Shown here: piece after piece, positions 16,025 to 24,199 of the stretch
Layout: every line of letters starts with the position of its first letter
Position numbering within the stretch: position 1 is the stretch's first letter
The notes under the pieces: model-generated
What the model was told of the DNA's origin: nothing
The model's input: only the letters and a program-made list of their open reading frames with translations
Database searches by the model: none
Origin: Caryophanales bacterium
Lineage (GTDB): Bacteria > Bacillota > Bacilli > Exiguobacteriales > Exiguobacteriaceae
Direction: 5' to 3'
Assembly: GCA_902362975.1 (NCBI GenBank)
Contig: CABIYO010000020.1
Location: 1 to 45,989, forward strand
DNA: 45,989 bases
Program-made: the position numbers and the translations under genes

Positions 16025-17038
16025 ATGAGTATTTTCCGTCAACTTGGACAGCGGCAGACACCGACGACGACGAAACGCTTCGAGTTGAACGGGTTGCACC
16101 GACTACCCGCATTCATCCAACAGTTTTTCCATCATTTAGCAGCGAAGCATTATTCCAAACAGACGGCCCAGCGCTATGTGTATGACGTTTTAGATTTCTT
16201 TCGTTGGGTCGAGCACGTGAGTGGAACAGAGTTAGAACCTGAAACGATTGACTTGCCATCATTCACAGAGATTGACCATGCTGGAGCAGAAGCATATGCG
16301 ACTTATCTTGCCCTCGATCTTGAAAACGCTCCGAGCGTCATCAATCGGAAGCTTTCAACGTTACAGTCACTCTTCAATTACTTAATCGAGACCAATCAAG
16401 CGACGGTGAATCCCTTTCAAACTGTGGAACGCCCGAAGCGTGGCAAACGGAACCCCGTCTATTTGACGGAATCGGAGTGGCTCGACTTCTCGACGCTCGT
16501 ACGTAGCAATGTCGGCATGACGAATCGTGAGGCGAGTTGGTACGAATTGAATCGCGCACGTGACTTTTTGATCATTCAGCTACTCGGACTGACAGGAATG
16601 CGCGTATCCGAACTCGTCGGACTCAATTGGTCCGATATCAACCTTGAAACCGGAACGATTCGGGTCATCGGTAAAGGCAACAAGGAACGCTTGATCCCTA
16701 TCGCAGGACCACTTCTTCCGCTCCTCACTGCGTATCGCCACACGTCGAGCGAAGGGGCGGTGTTCCAAAATGAGAAGGGAAATCGAATCGCTGTACGAAC
16801 GGTTCAACATATGTTGAAAGGTCATATCGACCGTTTGAAGCCTTACCTTCCGTTCTTGAGCTATAAGCAGGTGACGCCGCATAAGTTGCGTCACACGTTC
16901 GCCTCACGTCTCGCCATGGGGGGCGTCGATGTGCTCACGATTCAACAGCTTCTCGGACATGAATCTGTGGCAACGACACAAGTTTATGCCCATATCGGAG
17001 ATGAACGTAAAAAACACGCAATATCAGGTTTGCAATAA
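16025..17038 (+). CDS. Xer-type tyrosine recombinase
   Basis: A 337-residue site-specific recombinase. The N-terminal SAM-like core-binding domain runs about residues 27-120; the catalytic domain has Arg 193 (TGMRVSELVGL), Lys 217 (VIGKGNKER), His 286 and Arg 289 (TPHKLRHTFASRLA), His 312 (QLLGHESVATTQ) and the nucleophile Tyr 321 (VYAH), a complete set. It is about 35 residues longer than XerC/XerD, with an N-terminal extension, and is nearer the 356-residue single recombinase XerS in size. The ATG follows GAAAGGGGCATTCT. A dif-like half-site begins at the stop codon and an inverted copy lies before the GGDEF remnant. It may be the chromosome-dimer resolvase or a mobile-element integrase; sequence alone does not settle this. 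Confidence 0.9.
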   Translation: MSIFRQLGQRQTPTTTKRFELNGLHRLPAFIQQFFHHLAAKHYSKQTAQRYVYDVLDFFRWVEHVSGTELEPETIDLPSFTEIDHAGAEAYATYLALDLENAPSVINRKLSTLQSLFNYLIETNQATVNPFQTVERPKRGKRNPVYLTESEWLDFSTLVRSNVGMTNREASWYELNRARDFLIIQLLGLTGMRVSELVGLNWSDINLETGTIRVIGKGNKERLIPIAGPLLPLLTAYRHTSSEGAVFQNEKGNRIAVRTVQHMLKGHIDRLKPYLPFLSYKQVTPHKLRHTFASRLAMGGVDVLTIQQLLGHESVATTQVYAHIGDERKKHAISGLQ

Positions 17039-17053
17039 CATGTTATGTAAACT
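17026..17053 (+). other. dif-like sequence overlapping the end of the xer gene
   Basis: TTATGTAAACT at 17043-17053 is identical to the XerD arm of B. subtilis dif, preceded by AACATG as centre. The left arm agrees poorly (17 of 28 overall by hand). The 12-mer TGTTATGTAAAC is shared exactly with 7993-8020 and 15359-15370. ATAACATGTTAT (17035-17046) is also a perfect 12-base palindrome. Position right after a Xer gene recalls XerS-difSL and XerH-difH, where gene and site are adjacent. Confidence 0.45.
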
Positions 17054-17333
17054 ATACATCCAAATATAACCACCACCTATATAATGGGTGGTGGTTATAT
17101 TTATGTGCTAGACTTCTTCGGTGCCTGCTTTGTAAGTCGACGAATGGCTGGGTATAACCGTAATCCGCGTACTCCCTCCGGTTCAATTGTGTGATCACAC
17201 CATCCTCTTCGTCTAAGCGATATAGCGAGAACATCGTGCGATTTTTCTTCTCTCGATAGTAGAGCGAGGTAGGAGTAACGGCGATCATATCTTCATGATC
17301 GATTGGCATGGCTCGTGCGTCACCGATTCTCAT
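17052..17333 (-). CDS. Small hypothetical protein, probably frameshifted near its end
   Basis: An unrecognised protein of about 80-93 residues, second gene of an operon with the 17330-18550 gene (ATGA overlap). As read it passes through the terminator hairpin at 17062-17102 and the dif-like core, giving an odd ending rich in His and Trp. In a different frame from about 17215 leftward the sequence reads IEPEGVRGLRLYPAIRRL then TKQAPKKSST and stops at 17101, exactly before the hairpin; this looks like the natural C-terminus. A single-base indel around 17170-17215 would join the two. Either a recent mutation or a sequencing error is possible. No domain is recognised. Confidence 0.5.
   Translation of the reverse strand: MRIGDARAMPIDHEDMIAVTPTSLYYREKKNRTMFSLYRLDEEDGVITQLNRREYADYGYTQPFVDLQSRHRRSLAHKYNHHPLYRWWLYLDV
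17062..17102. terminator. Bidirectional terminator between xer and the convergent gene pair
   Basis: AAATATAACCACCACC and its perfect 16-base complement (17087-17102) enclose a 9-base loop. A/T-rich ends serve both strands, as expected between convergent genes. Confidence 0.85.
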
Positions 17334-18550
17334 AAAGCACCTCTCTCTTGTCCGGATTCAGCGGGTTCGACTGTAACAAGCCCAGGTGGCCGTTTCGGGA
17401 ACGTGATTCGTAGATGTGCATATTCAATCACATTCTGATGCGGATGGTTCTTGTCGATCCAGCGAATCCGTTGTTGATTCGCAAGGGCATGCCCTATCTT
17501 TTCTTCCATTTGGAATTTGGAGATGTCACGGAACGCGACTTCTTGAATGTACGTCTCTTCATCGGTCTCAAACTGTTGCCAGATCCCCATGATCAATTGA
17601 CCGAGGGCTGAGACACGCCGTTCAGGGAGCGTGATTGTCCCAAGTGTTCTACTCACTTCCTTCAGACACTCGTTCGGGTCGTCCGAGACGGCAAATAATC
17701 GTTTTGCGGTATTGTTCATGACGCGATAGCGACGTTTCCCGCTCTCGAGCCTGAGCACCTGCGCGTATGGTTCAACCGGGACACCATGAAAAAATGTTTT
17801 CGTTCCGCCCCATGCGAATCCAAACGACGGGTCAAACTTCCGAATCGTCTGCATGAAGGACATCATAAAGTCCTCGACTTCTCGTCTTTCGAGTCGAAGC
17901 CATTCGGCCAGGGCGAGGGTTCCGTTCTCTTTCGAAATCCGATCGACCGGGAAGAAGAGCTCACCATCCGATAGACGATGAGGTTTCAATTCGACACCGT
18001 CAGCACGATAATCGGTCGACGGCCTCCCCCCTCTCCCTGCGTAGATAACCCACTCATCCTCTGTGCTTTCGATGGCGTAGGCTTGATGTGCCCACGGCGG
18101 CGTCACGTATAAGGCGGGATACTCTTCAAAGGTGTCGAGGTGAATGTAGGACCGGTCATTCCAAAGGTGGGCGACGAGGCCTACGACCTCCCCTGTCTCC
18201 GAATCTTTCGGAGCGATGTAATTTCCGGTATCTCCGATAAACGTCAAGATGTGAAAACCATATCCGTTATACAGGTGACGCACAATTCGTTCAAAGACGG
18301 CGGTCACCATGCGTTCAAATAACGGATGATCTTCATTCCGATTGAGCGTTGGCGAATCGACCGTACACATGAGCCAACCCATCCGCTCATATAGACGAAC
18401 TCGGAGCGGATAAGAAATCAACGGAGAAGAACTCGCATGAATCTCAGTCAAGCGGATATTGGACATGTTTTCGACTTGCAAGGTGAAGCCGCTACGTCTT
18501 AACTGTTCCTCCATCTTTTTTTTCCAGTTGCTCGTCTCCATCCCATCCAC
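17330..18550 (-). CDS. Hypothetical protein, no recognised domain
   Basis: A predicted soluble protein of about 403-406 residues that I cannot assign to a family. It has no signal peptide or membrane segment. It contains several aromatic and acidic segments (for example YNGYGFHILTFIGDTGNY near residue 95, and FDPSFGFAWGGTKTFFHG near 240) and a basic C-terminal part with HLRITFPKRPPG. Two starts are possible: GTG at 18550 or ATG at 18541; neither has a perfect ribosome site (GAGAGAAAG lies upstream). It overlaps the next small gene by ATGA, so the pair is coexpressed and may form a functional unit. No transposase or phage signatures surround it. Confidence 0.7.
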   Translation of the reverse strand: MDGMETSNWKKKMEEQLRRSGFTLQVENMSNIRLTEIHASSSPLISYPLRVRLYERMGWLMCTVDSPTLNRNEDHPLFERMVTAVFERIVRHLYNGYGFHILTFIGDTGNYIAPKDSETGEVVGLVAHLWNDRSYIHLDTFEEYPALYVTPPWAHQAYAIESTEDEWVIYAGRGGRPSTDYRADGVELKPHRLSDGELFFPVDRISKENGTLALAEWLRLERREVEDFMMSFMQTIRKFDPSFGFAWGGTKTFFHGVPVEPYAQVLRLESGKRRYRVMNNTAKRLFAVSDDPNECLKEVSRTLGTITLPERRVSALGQLIMGIWQQFETDEETYIQEVAFRDISKFQMEEKIGHALANQQRIRWIDKNHPHQNVIEYAHLRITFPKRPPGLVTVEPAESGQERGAL

Positions 18551-18596
18551 TCACTTTCTCTCATCATCTGATTGTGAATTTTTCCCGATTCTCGTT

Positions 18597-19769
18597 TTAC
18601 ACAAACGCTTTTCGTTCCATTTGCGCGCTCAGCCGATGAATCGCCTCGTCCAATAGTTCACGACGTGTCCCGATATTCATCCGTTCGAACGCTTCACCTT
18701 GAGGACCGAACGGACTACCCGGTGACAAAAAGATTCGGACGTCTTGGTGCAACCAAGACGTCCGCTCCTCGGCTGACATCGGTAACTCTGAAAAGTCAAT
18801 CCAAAGCAGATAACTCGCTTCCGGACGGGTCGTATGGAGCATCGGGAGGTTTGATTCGATGGAATCGAACACGTCATTCATTTGTTGCTCCAATTCTTCT
18901 CGCAACTGGTCGAGCCAACGTTCTGCGCGGTTGTCGGTATAGGCGGCAATGATGGCTGTGTTCGCGAACGGTGTCGGGAGCACGTGATGTTTGTTCTGTA
19001 CTTTCATGATTTGCTTCCGCCACTCATCGACCGGACAAATGATGTAGGACGCAAATAATCCGGCGATGTTAAATGCTTTTGAGGGCGCACTTACCGTGAT
19101 GACACGCGAGTCGAGTGTGCCGATTGCGGTATGTTGATGAGACGGGAACGTCAAATCTGCATGAATCTCGTCTGCGACGACAATCACCTCATATCGATTC
19201 GCGAGTGCTACGACCTTCTCTAGTTCCGCTCTCGTCCAAACACGTCCAACTGGATTATGTGGGGAACAGAGTAGGAAGAGTTTCGCTTGTTTCATCGCTT
19301 CCTCGAGTGCGACAAAATCCATCTCATAACGTTCGTCAATTTTTTTCAACGGGGCATCGAACACTTGTCGCTTGGAACCGACAACGAGTTCATGGAACGG
19401 TGGATAGACGGGCGACTGGATAACGACGCCATCACCGACTTCAGTCAACGCCTCGACGATGTGAGTCAACGCAGGCACAACACCGCTAGAGAATAACACA
19501 TGGTTCGGATCAACAATTAAATCATGACGTCGGCCGTACCAATCGCTCACCGCTGTTTGCGCTTCAGGCGCGAACAATGTATATCCGAATTCCCCTTGAG
19601 CGGCTTTGATAGCGAGCGCCTCGGAGATGGACGGAGCAGTACGGATGTCGATATCCGCTACCCATAGAGGTAACACGTCTTCTGACAAACGGAACCATCG
19701 TTCCAACCCATCCCATTTCACCGAATTCGTACCTTTACGTTTCAGTTGTTGTTGTAAAATTGATTTCAT
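18597..19769 (-). CDS. patB: PatB/MalY-type PLP-dependent C-S lyase
   Basis: A 390-residue fold-type I aminotransferase-like enzyme that cleaves the C-S bond of cystathionine or cysteine conjugates, giving pyruvate, ammonia and a thiol. Family marks are LPLWVADIDIRTAPSI near the start, LLCSPHNPVGRVWTRAEL, VVADEIHADLTF, and the PLP lysine in VSAPSKAFNIAGL (around residue 230), with a final GFR-like FERMNIGTRR. I choose the ATG at 19769, which has AGGAGGAGGG at proper spacing; a nearby ATG six bases upstream sits on top of that site. It is a single-gene unit here; its sulfur role fits the window's other methionine and cystine genes. Confidence 0.88.
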   Translation of the reverse strand: MKSILQQQLKRKGTNSVKWDGLERWFRLSEDVLPLWVADIDIRTAPSISEALAIKAAQGEFGYTLFAPEAQTAVSDWYGRRHDLIVDPNHVLFSSGVVPALTHIVEALTEVGDGVVIQSPVYPPFHELVVGSKRQVFDAPLKKIDERYEMDFVALEEAMKQAKLFLLCSPHNPVGRVWTRAELEKVVALANRYEVIVVADEIHADLTFPSHQHTAIGTLDSRVITVSAPSKAFNIAGLFASYIICPVDEWRKQIMKVQNKHHVLPTPFANTAIIAAYTDNRAERWLDQLREELEQQMNDVFDSIESNLPMLHTTRPEASYLLWIDFSELPMSAEERTSWLHQDVRIFLSPGSPFGPQGEAFERMNIGTRRELLDEAIHRLSAQMERKAFV

Positions 19770-19884
19770 GTTCATCCCTCCTCCTCCTACTGTATCAAAG
19801 TTGATTCGACTGCGTGCCAAAAAAGCATGGCAGTTTCTTGCCGACTTCGTTATACTCAATCGAGATAAGAAAGGAGGCACGTCC

Positions 19885-20538
19885 ATGCGTATTACCATCA
19901 TTCGAAACAAACGAAGAAAAAGAGCCGCCTTTTATGTCACACCAAATGGCATCGAACTACGTATTCCAGCACGTTTGTCTAAACGAGTCGTCGACCGCAT
20001 ACTAGAAGAGCACGACACATGGATTCGTGAGATATCGCAAAAGCTCCCTCAACAGACGTCCGTTCTCGATGAGGGGCTCGTTTTTCATGGGAAAAACTAT
20101 CCGACCAAGATAGATGATGGCACAACTCTCCGATTTGACGGCTCCTCATTTTTCGTTCCGAGGAGATGGGACGAAAACGCCCTAGCTAAACATTATGAGG
20201 CATGGCTACGTGAACGCGCGCTAGAATATGTAATCAACCAGGCACCGACTTACGAAAGGTTATTAGGCGTTAAAGCGAAAAAGATTCGGATCGGTCATCA
20301 AAAGACACGGTGGGGATCATGTAGTTCGATTGGAACCATCTCCATCAATGTCCGCCTCATGCTGGCGCCAAAAGAGATGATGGACTACGTCATCGCTCAC
20401 GAATGGGTGCATCTCGTTCATTTCGATCACTCCCCTTCTTTTTGGAGCACGTTACAAACGATCTATCCGAATACCGCTACAGCGAAAGATTGGTTGAAAC
20501 GACACGGACATACGTTACGACTCAAAAAGACCGACTGA
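19885..20538 (+). CDS. YgjP-like M48-type metallopeptidase (DUF45)
   Basis: A 217-residue protein of the YgjP/DUF45 family, a small zinc metallopeptidase-like domain. The signature is IRIGHQKTRWGSCSSIGTIS followed by DYVIAHEWVHLVHFDHSPSF: HEWVH supplies His 172, Glu 173, His 176, and His 182 before SPSFW is the expected third ligand. I start at the ATG at 19885 after AAGGAGG; the long upstream frame overlaps patB and is not family-like. One YgjP homologue has been reported as a UTP pyrophosphatase, so true proteolysis is uncertain. It lies between patB (divergent) and a convergent chemoreceptor gene. Confidence 0.85.
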   Translation: MRITIIRNKRRKRAAFYVTPNGIELRIPARLSKRVVDRILEEHDTWIREISQKLPQQTSVLDEGLVFHGKNYPTKIDDGTTLRFDGSSFFVPRRWDENALAKHYEAWLRERALEYVINQAPTYERLLGVKAKKIRIGHQKTRWGSCSSIGTISINVRLMLAPKEMMDYVIAHEWVHLVHFDHSPSFWSTLQTIYPNTATAKDWLKRHGHTLRLKKTD

Positions 20539-20560
20539 CCCCGTGTAGGGTCAATCGGTT
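20524..20560 (-). terminator. Terminator of the chemoreceptor gene
   Basis: On the minus strand AACCGATTGACCC pairs with GGGTCAGTCGGT (including G-T pairs) around TACAC, followed by CTTTTTGAG. It overlaps the 3' end of the convergent metallopeptidase gene. Confidence 0.7.
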
Positions 20561-21465
20561 CACAGGTTGGATGTAAACGTGTCGGCCGTATCATGTAGCT
20601 CGGCTGCTGCCTGCTCGAACGAATGGAATCGCTCCATTGTCTGCTCCATCGTTTCGGCACTCAACTGAATCTCTCGACTCGATTCGGTGACACCGTCGAG
20701 AATTTTTTGAAGTTCTAGATTCATCCCTTCCGTGTTCGAGTTGACGTCCACGACCGCGCGCTCGACCATACGTGAGAGGTTGCGGACCTCTGTCGCAACG
20801 ACATTGAATCCAAGCCCGTGTTCACCTGCTCGTGCCGCTTCGATGGCAGCATTCAAGGACAATAGATTCGTTTGTGCCGCAATCTCTTTGATCGTCGAGG
20901 CAATTTTCGCGATGTCATCGGCTTGACGACGCAAGTTCTGAAGGGCACGGAGGTTGTCCGCGGCATCTTTCGCAAGCTTTTCAATCGTTTCATTCAATAC
21001 TTTCGTGTCTTGCATGCCTGTCTTCGCCCGTTCGTCGAGCGCATCGGTCATCGATTTAAAGCGATACGCATAATCCTCAATCACTTGTTGCCGTGCGGTG
21101 ATGTCCGATGCGATCTTGACGACACCGATGACATCATCTCCTTCAAAAATCGGCATATACGTCGCCTCGAGCCAAATGGTTTCCCCTTTTGCATTCTCAC
21201 GCTCCACTTTATCCGAGAAACTGAATCCGCTCCATAATTTCTCCCAAAATGCCGAATACTCTGGACTATTGACAAAGGAAGACGGGCAGAACAAGTGATG
21301 CTGCATGCCAATCATCTCCTCGCGTCTGTATTTCATTGTTTTCGCAAACGTATCGTTCACATCGACGACCCGGCGTTGACGATCAAATTGAATCATCGCC
21401 ATATTCGTTTCAATGGACTGAAAAACGTCTTCAGATTGAATTCCTTTTTGGTTCAAAGTACTCAT
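20560..21465 (-). CDS. Soluble PAS-containing methyl-accepting chemotaxis protein
   Basis: A 301-residue chemoreceptor without membrane segments. A PAS domain covers about residues 15-125 (NMAMIQFDRQRRVVDVNDTF, then GETIWLEATYMPIFEGDD and VVKIASDITARQ), followed by a linker and a short signalling coiled coil whose hairpin tip is AAQTNLLSLNAAIEAARAGE and GLGFNVVATEVRNLS. The tip suits CheA/CheW binding. The PAS fold suggests sensing a small cytoplasmic ligand or redox cofactor, similar to Aer-like or YfmS-like receptors. The ATG at 21465 is preferred; the upstream TTG sits on the AAAGG ribosome site. It is transcribed alone. Confidence 0.85.
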   Translation of the reverse strand: MSTLNQKGIQSEDVFQSIETNMAMIQFDRQRRVVDVNDTFAKTMKYRREEMIGMQHHLFCPSSFVNSPEYSAFWEKLWSGFSFSDKVERENAKGETIWLEATYMPIFEGDDVIGVVKIASDITARQQVIEDYAYRFKSMTDALDERAKTGMQDTKVLNETIEKLAKDAADNLRALQNLRRQADDIAKIASTIKEIAAQTNLLSLNAAIEAARAGEHGLGFNVVATEVRNLSRMVERAVVDVNSNTEGMNLELQKILDGVTESSREIQLSAETMEQTMERFHSFEQAAAELHDTADTFTSNL

Positions 21466-21600
21466 TATAGATAGCAACCTTTCTTCTTCTTAGAATTTTC
21501 GTACCAAATCGTGAATTTCAGTGTAACGTATCCCATAACATTCTATTACTCTCTTTTTATACAGAAGGTCAATATCTTGATTTTGAAGTATTTACCAAAT

Positions 21601-21623
21601 GAAAAGACGCCGAGGGGCGCCTT
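21601..21623 (-). terminator. Terminator of the lipoprotein operon
   Basis: On the minus strand AGGCGCC and GGCGTCT pair around a short loop and are followed by TTTCATTTGG, directly after the stop codon of the last lipoprotein gene. The stem is short. Confidence 0.55.
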
Positions 21624-22925
21624 TCACTCATCTAAATCAGGGAAATAGGAGAAGAACGTTTCCGCCCCTGCACTGCTCAGTTTGAATGTTTGATCGCGTG
21701 TTTCATCCGTCACATAGACATCGACTTTTTTAGACCGTTTCTGGAAGCTTAATTGAAACTCTTGCCCTTTCCATCCGTCGATGATGGTGAGAAGGGGATA
21801 GTCTCCCACTTCTCCAGCTCGATTTACCGGTTCTGCCTCCTTAAATGCGTTCATCAAATCAGACATGTCGATGCCAGCCGCACGTAATGTGTCCGGATAA
21901 TCAAGGGTTGTCGCTTCGTCTAGTGGTGATTTATGGAGAAAGAAGAACGGACCTCGCGGCACGGAAGGATGTGCAATGAGTCCTGCTTCAGTGGAATCTT
22001 TAATGGACTCATTCGTGGCAAACTCGCCCTTCGTGTACGTCAAGCTGACTTCTTCTTTCACACGCTTTCCATTTTTCATGTATGAGAAGATGTAAAGCGG
22101 TGTCTTTACCCCCGGCTCTAATGTATCCGTCTGAAGGACCCGTTCGACTTGTAATCCTTCGAACTGGATGGGGACATGTGCGCTGTCTTTCTCCTCCCAT
22201 ACAAGGAACGGTTGAATGGATGTCGTTCCGTTCGTAGTTTCGAAGTAGAAGTGGGCGGCTTCCAATTTGTCATTATATCCGAGTGCAATCTTTGCGGTTC
22301 CCATTTGCGCATTATATGGTTCAATGGTTGAGATGGGAAAGATTCCTTCCCGTTCACCTACTGTTAATGCAATCGCGCCATTCAAAGGAGAAGTCAAATG
22401 AATCATCGTGTCTTTGAACAGGTTGATGGGCATCCCCAGGTACTCGGATGGGTCACTCTGTTCTGCGACTTCTTCTTCCTCTTTCGTACCCACTTTCATT
22501 TTCGGGACGTTCGGAACTTCGATACCTGCTGATAAATCAAGGAAGTCCGGTAGTTCATCAATCTTCCCTAATTTCATGTTGGAATAGTCTCCATCATAGC
22601 AAATGGTGTAGTTTTCTTTTCCTTTCAAGAAAGTCACCAATTTATATGAGCTCGGATCATAATCTGATATCATGACTTTACGATTCACCGCATATGAATT
22701 GAAGACCGTTACATCCCCCTCGATCTGAGTGAGCGGTTCACCCGTACAAGCGCCGAGAATTGCAGTCGACCATGTCTTCGAGTCCGCATCCATCCGATTC
22801 GAATACAAATCTCCCACGTTCCATTGCTCAGGCATATAGTCTAGCTGCACGACATCCATTTTTTCACTACCACAACCCGATAACATCCCGACTGCGCTTA
22901 ACATCAATAGCATTCGTTTCATCAT
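21624..22925 (-). CDS. Lipoprotein, third member of a tandem paralogous set
   Basis: A 433-residue predicted lipoprotein. MMKRMLLMLSAVGMLSGCGS is a short signal peptide with lipobox LSGC, so the mature protein is anchored outside the membrane. It begins with VVQLDYMPEQWNV and ends with DGWKGQEFQLSFQKRSKKVD then TRDQTFKLSSAGAETF, segments shared with the two genes upstream. The first ATG overlaps the previous gene's stop (ATGATG at 22920-22925), with GGAGGTGAAAGAGTC in front. No enzyme motif or known domain is recognised. Paralogy with its neighbours suggests a duplicated surface protein with diverging specificity; function unknown. Confidence 0.8.
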   Translation of the reverse strand: MMKRMLLMLSAVGMLSGCGSEKMDVVQLDYMPEQWNVGDLYSNRMDADSKTWSTAILGACTGEPLTQIEGDVTVFNSYAVNRKVMISDYDPSSYKLVTFLKGKENYTICYDGDYSNMKLGKIDELPDFLDLSAGIEVPNVPKMKVGTKEEEEVAEQSDPSEYLGMPINLFKDTMIHLTSPLNGAIALTVGEREGIFPISTIEPYNAQMGTAKIALGYNDKLEAAHFYFETTNGTTSIQPFLVWEEKDSAHVPIQFEGLQVERVLQTDTLEPGVKTPLYIFSYMKNGKRVKEEVSLTYTKGEFATNESIKDSTEAGLIAHPSVPRGPFFFLHKSPLDEATTLDYPDTLRAAGIDMSDLMNAFKEAEPVNRAGEVGDYPLLTIIDGWKGQEFQLSFQKRSKKVDVYVTDETRDQTFKLSSAGAETFFSYFPDLDE

Positions 22926-24199
22926 GACTCTTTCACCTCCGGAAATAGATCCAAGAACCGTTCCGCTCCTTTGCTTGATAGTTTGAATGTTTGATCGCGG
23001 AGCGGATCCGTCAGATAAACATCGATTTTTTGAGATCGTTCCTTGAAACTTAACTGAAATTCTTGACCTCCCCAACCATCGACGATCGTAAGACGCGAAT
23101 AGTCAGTCACATCTCCAGCACGTTTGACAGGTGTTGCGTCATCAATCGCATTCATCAGATCTGATATGTCGTCCTCTTCAGCCCGTAGCACAAACGGATA
23201 CTGAAAATCTGTTGCGCCATTTAGTGATTTTTTATGTACGAATACGAATGGACCACTTAGGGCGGGAGAGTTTGATTCGATTACCTCTTGGATGGAATCC
23301 TTCGACGCAAATTGCCCTCTCATGTAAGTGAGACGGACATCCTCATTCACACGTTTCCCATTTTGAATAAATGAGAACTTATAGAGCGGTGTCTCTATTC
23401 CTGGTTCGAGAGTGTCTGCCGATAACACCCGTTCAACTTGAAGGTCTTCTAATTGAATCGGCTCATGTCCATATCCCTCTCTCCAGACGACTAATGGTAA
23501 TACAGAAGTCGACCCGTCTGTTCTCTCATAGAAAAAATAGGCCTCTCTCGATTTTTCGTCATATCCGAGAGCGATTGCCACTTCTCCCATCTGGGCATTA
23601 TACGGATCTAAATGGTTGAGCGGGAAGAGGCCTTGACGATCTCCAATTGTAAAATCAATCTTACCATGAAGAGCCGGAGTCACATGGAGCATCGTCTCTT
23701 CAAGGAGTCGGATCGGCTTGTCAAAGAAATGGCCGTGGTCTTTCTGCTCCAAACTTTTCAATTCTTCCTCTGTTCCAATACGGATAGTAGGCGATTTTAC
23801 AATGTCGACTCCCTTTTCTGTGTTCACAAAGGAAGGGAATGCATCAATCTTACCCGCTCTCATCTGATCAGAAGTATTATCATAGCAAACTGTATAATTT
23901 TCTTTTCCTTTTAGGTACATTACAAACTTACTGGAGTGAGGAACATCTATTGCTTTACGGTGTAGTTCAAATGAGTTGAAGATTGTAACTTCCTCTTCAA
24001 TTTCCTCAATTAACTCACCAGTACATGCGTCGAGTAAATCACTCGCCCACGTTTCCGACTTGGCATCCATCCGGCCAGAATTCATCTCTTTCACATTCCA
24101 ATGCTCCGATATGTAATCTAGCTTTACGACATCCATTTCCTCGTCACCGCAACCTGTCAATAAACCTACACAACAAATGAATATAAGGATTCGCTTCAT
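22922..24199 (-). CDS. Lipoprotein, second member of a tandem paralogous set
   Basis: A 425-residue predicted lipoprotein with signal peptide MKRILIFICCVGLLTGCGDE (lipobox LTGC). It is clearly homologous throughout to the next gene downstream: both have VV-LDY--E-WNV after the Cys, the phrase DPYNAQMGEVAIALGYD in the middle, LQVERVLSADTLEPGIETPL, and the conserved end DGWGGQEFQLSFKERSQKID plus PLRDQTFKLSSKGAERFLDL. Its ATG overlaps the stop of the preceding gene (ATGA, 24196-24199). The middle pair of genes is the most similar pair, so the latest duplication was probably between these two. Confidence 0.8.
   Translation of the reverse strand: MKRILIFICCVGLLTGCGDEEMDVVKLDYISEHWNVKEMNSGRMDAKSETWASDLLDACTGELIEEIEEEVTIFNSFELHRKAIDVPHSSKFVMYLKGKENYTVCYDNTSDQMRAGKIDAFPSFVNTEKGVDIVKSPTIRIGTEEELKSLEQKDHGHFFDKPIRLLEETMLHVTPALHGKIDFTIGDRQGLFPLNHLDPYNAQMGEVAIALGYDEKSREAYFFYERTDGSTSVLPLVVWREGYGHEPIQLEDLQVERVLSADTLEPGIETPLYKFSFIQNGKRVNEDVRLTYMRGQFASKDSIQEVIESNSPALSGPFVFVHKKSLNGATDFQYPFVLRAEEDDISDLMNAIDDATPVKRAGDVTDYSRLTIVDGWGGQEFQLSFKERSQKIDVYLTDPLRDQTFKLSSKGAERFLDLFPEVKES

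Noticed and set aside
19770..19910. N-terminal extension of patB to 19910
   Set aside because: The extra residues overlap the divergent promoter region and the ribosome site AGGAGGAGGG lies inside them.
16773..21794. GAGAAGGG copies on the plus strand as SpoIIIE/FtsK polarity signals
   Set aside because: Two copies (near 16773 and 21787) are too few, and without genome-wide counts their orientation proves nothing about the terminus.
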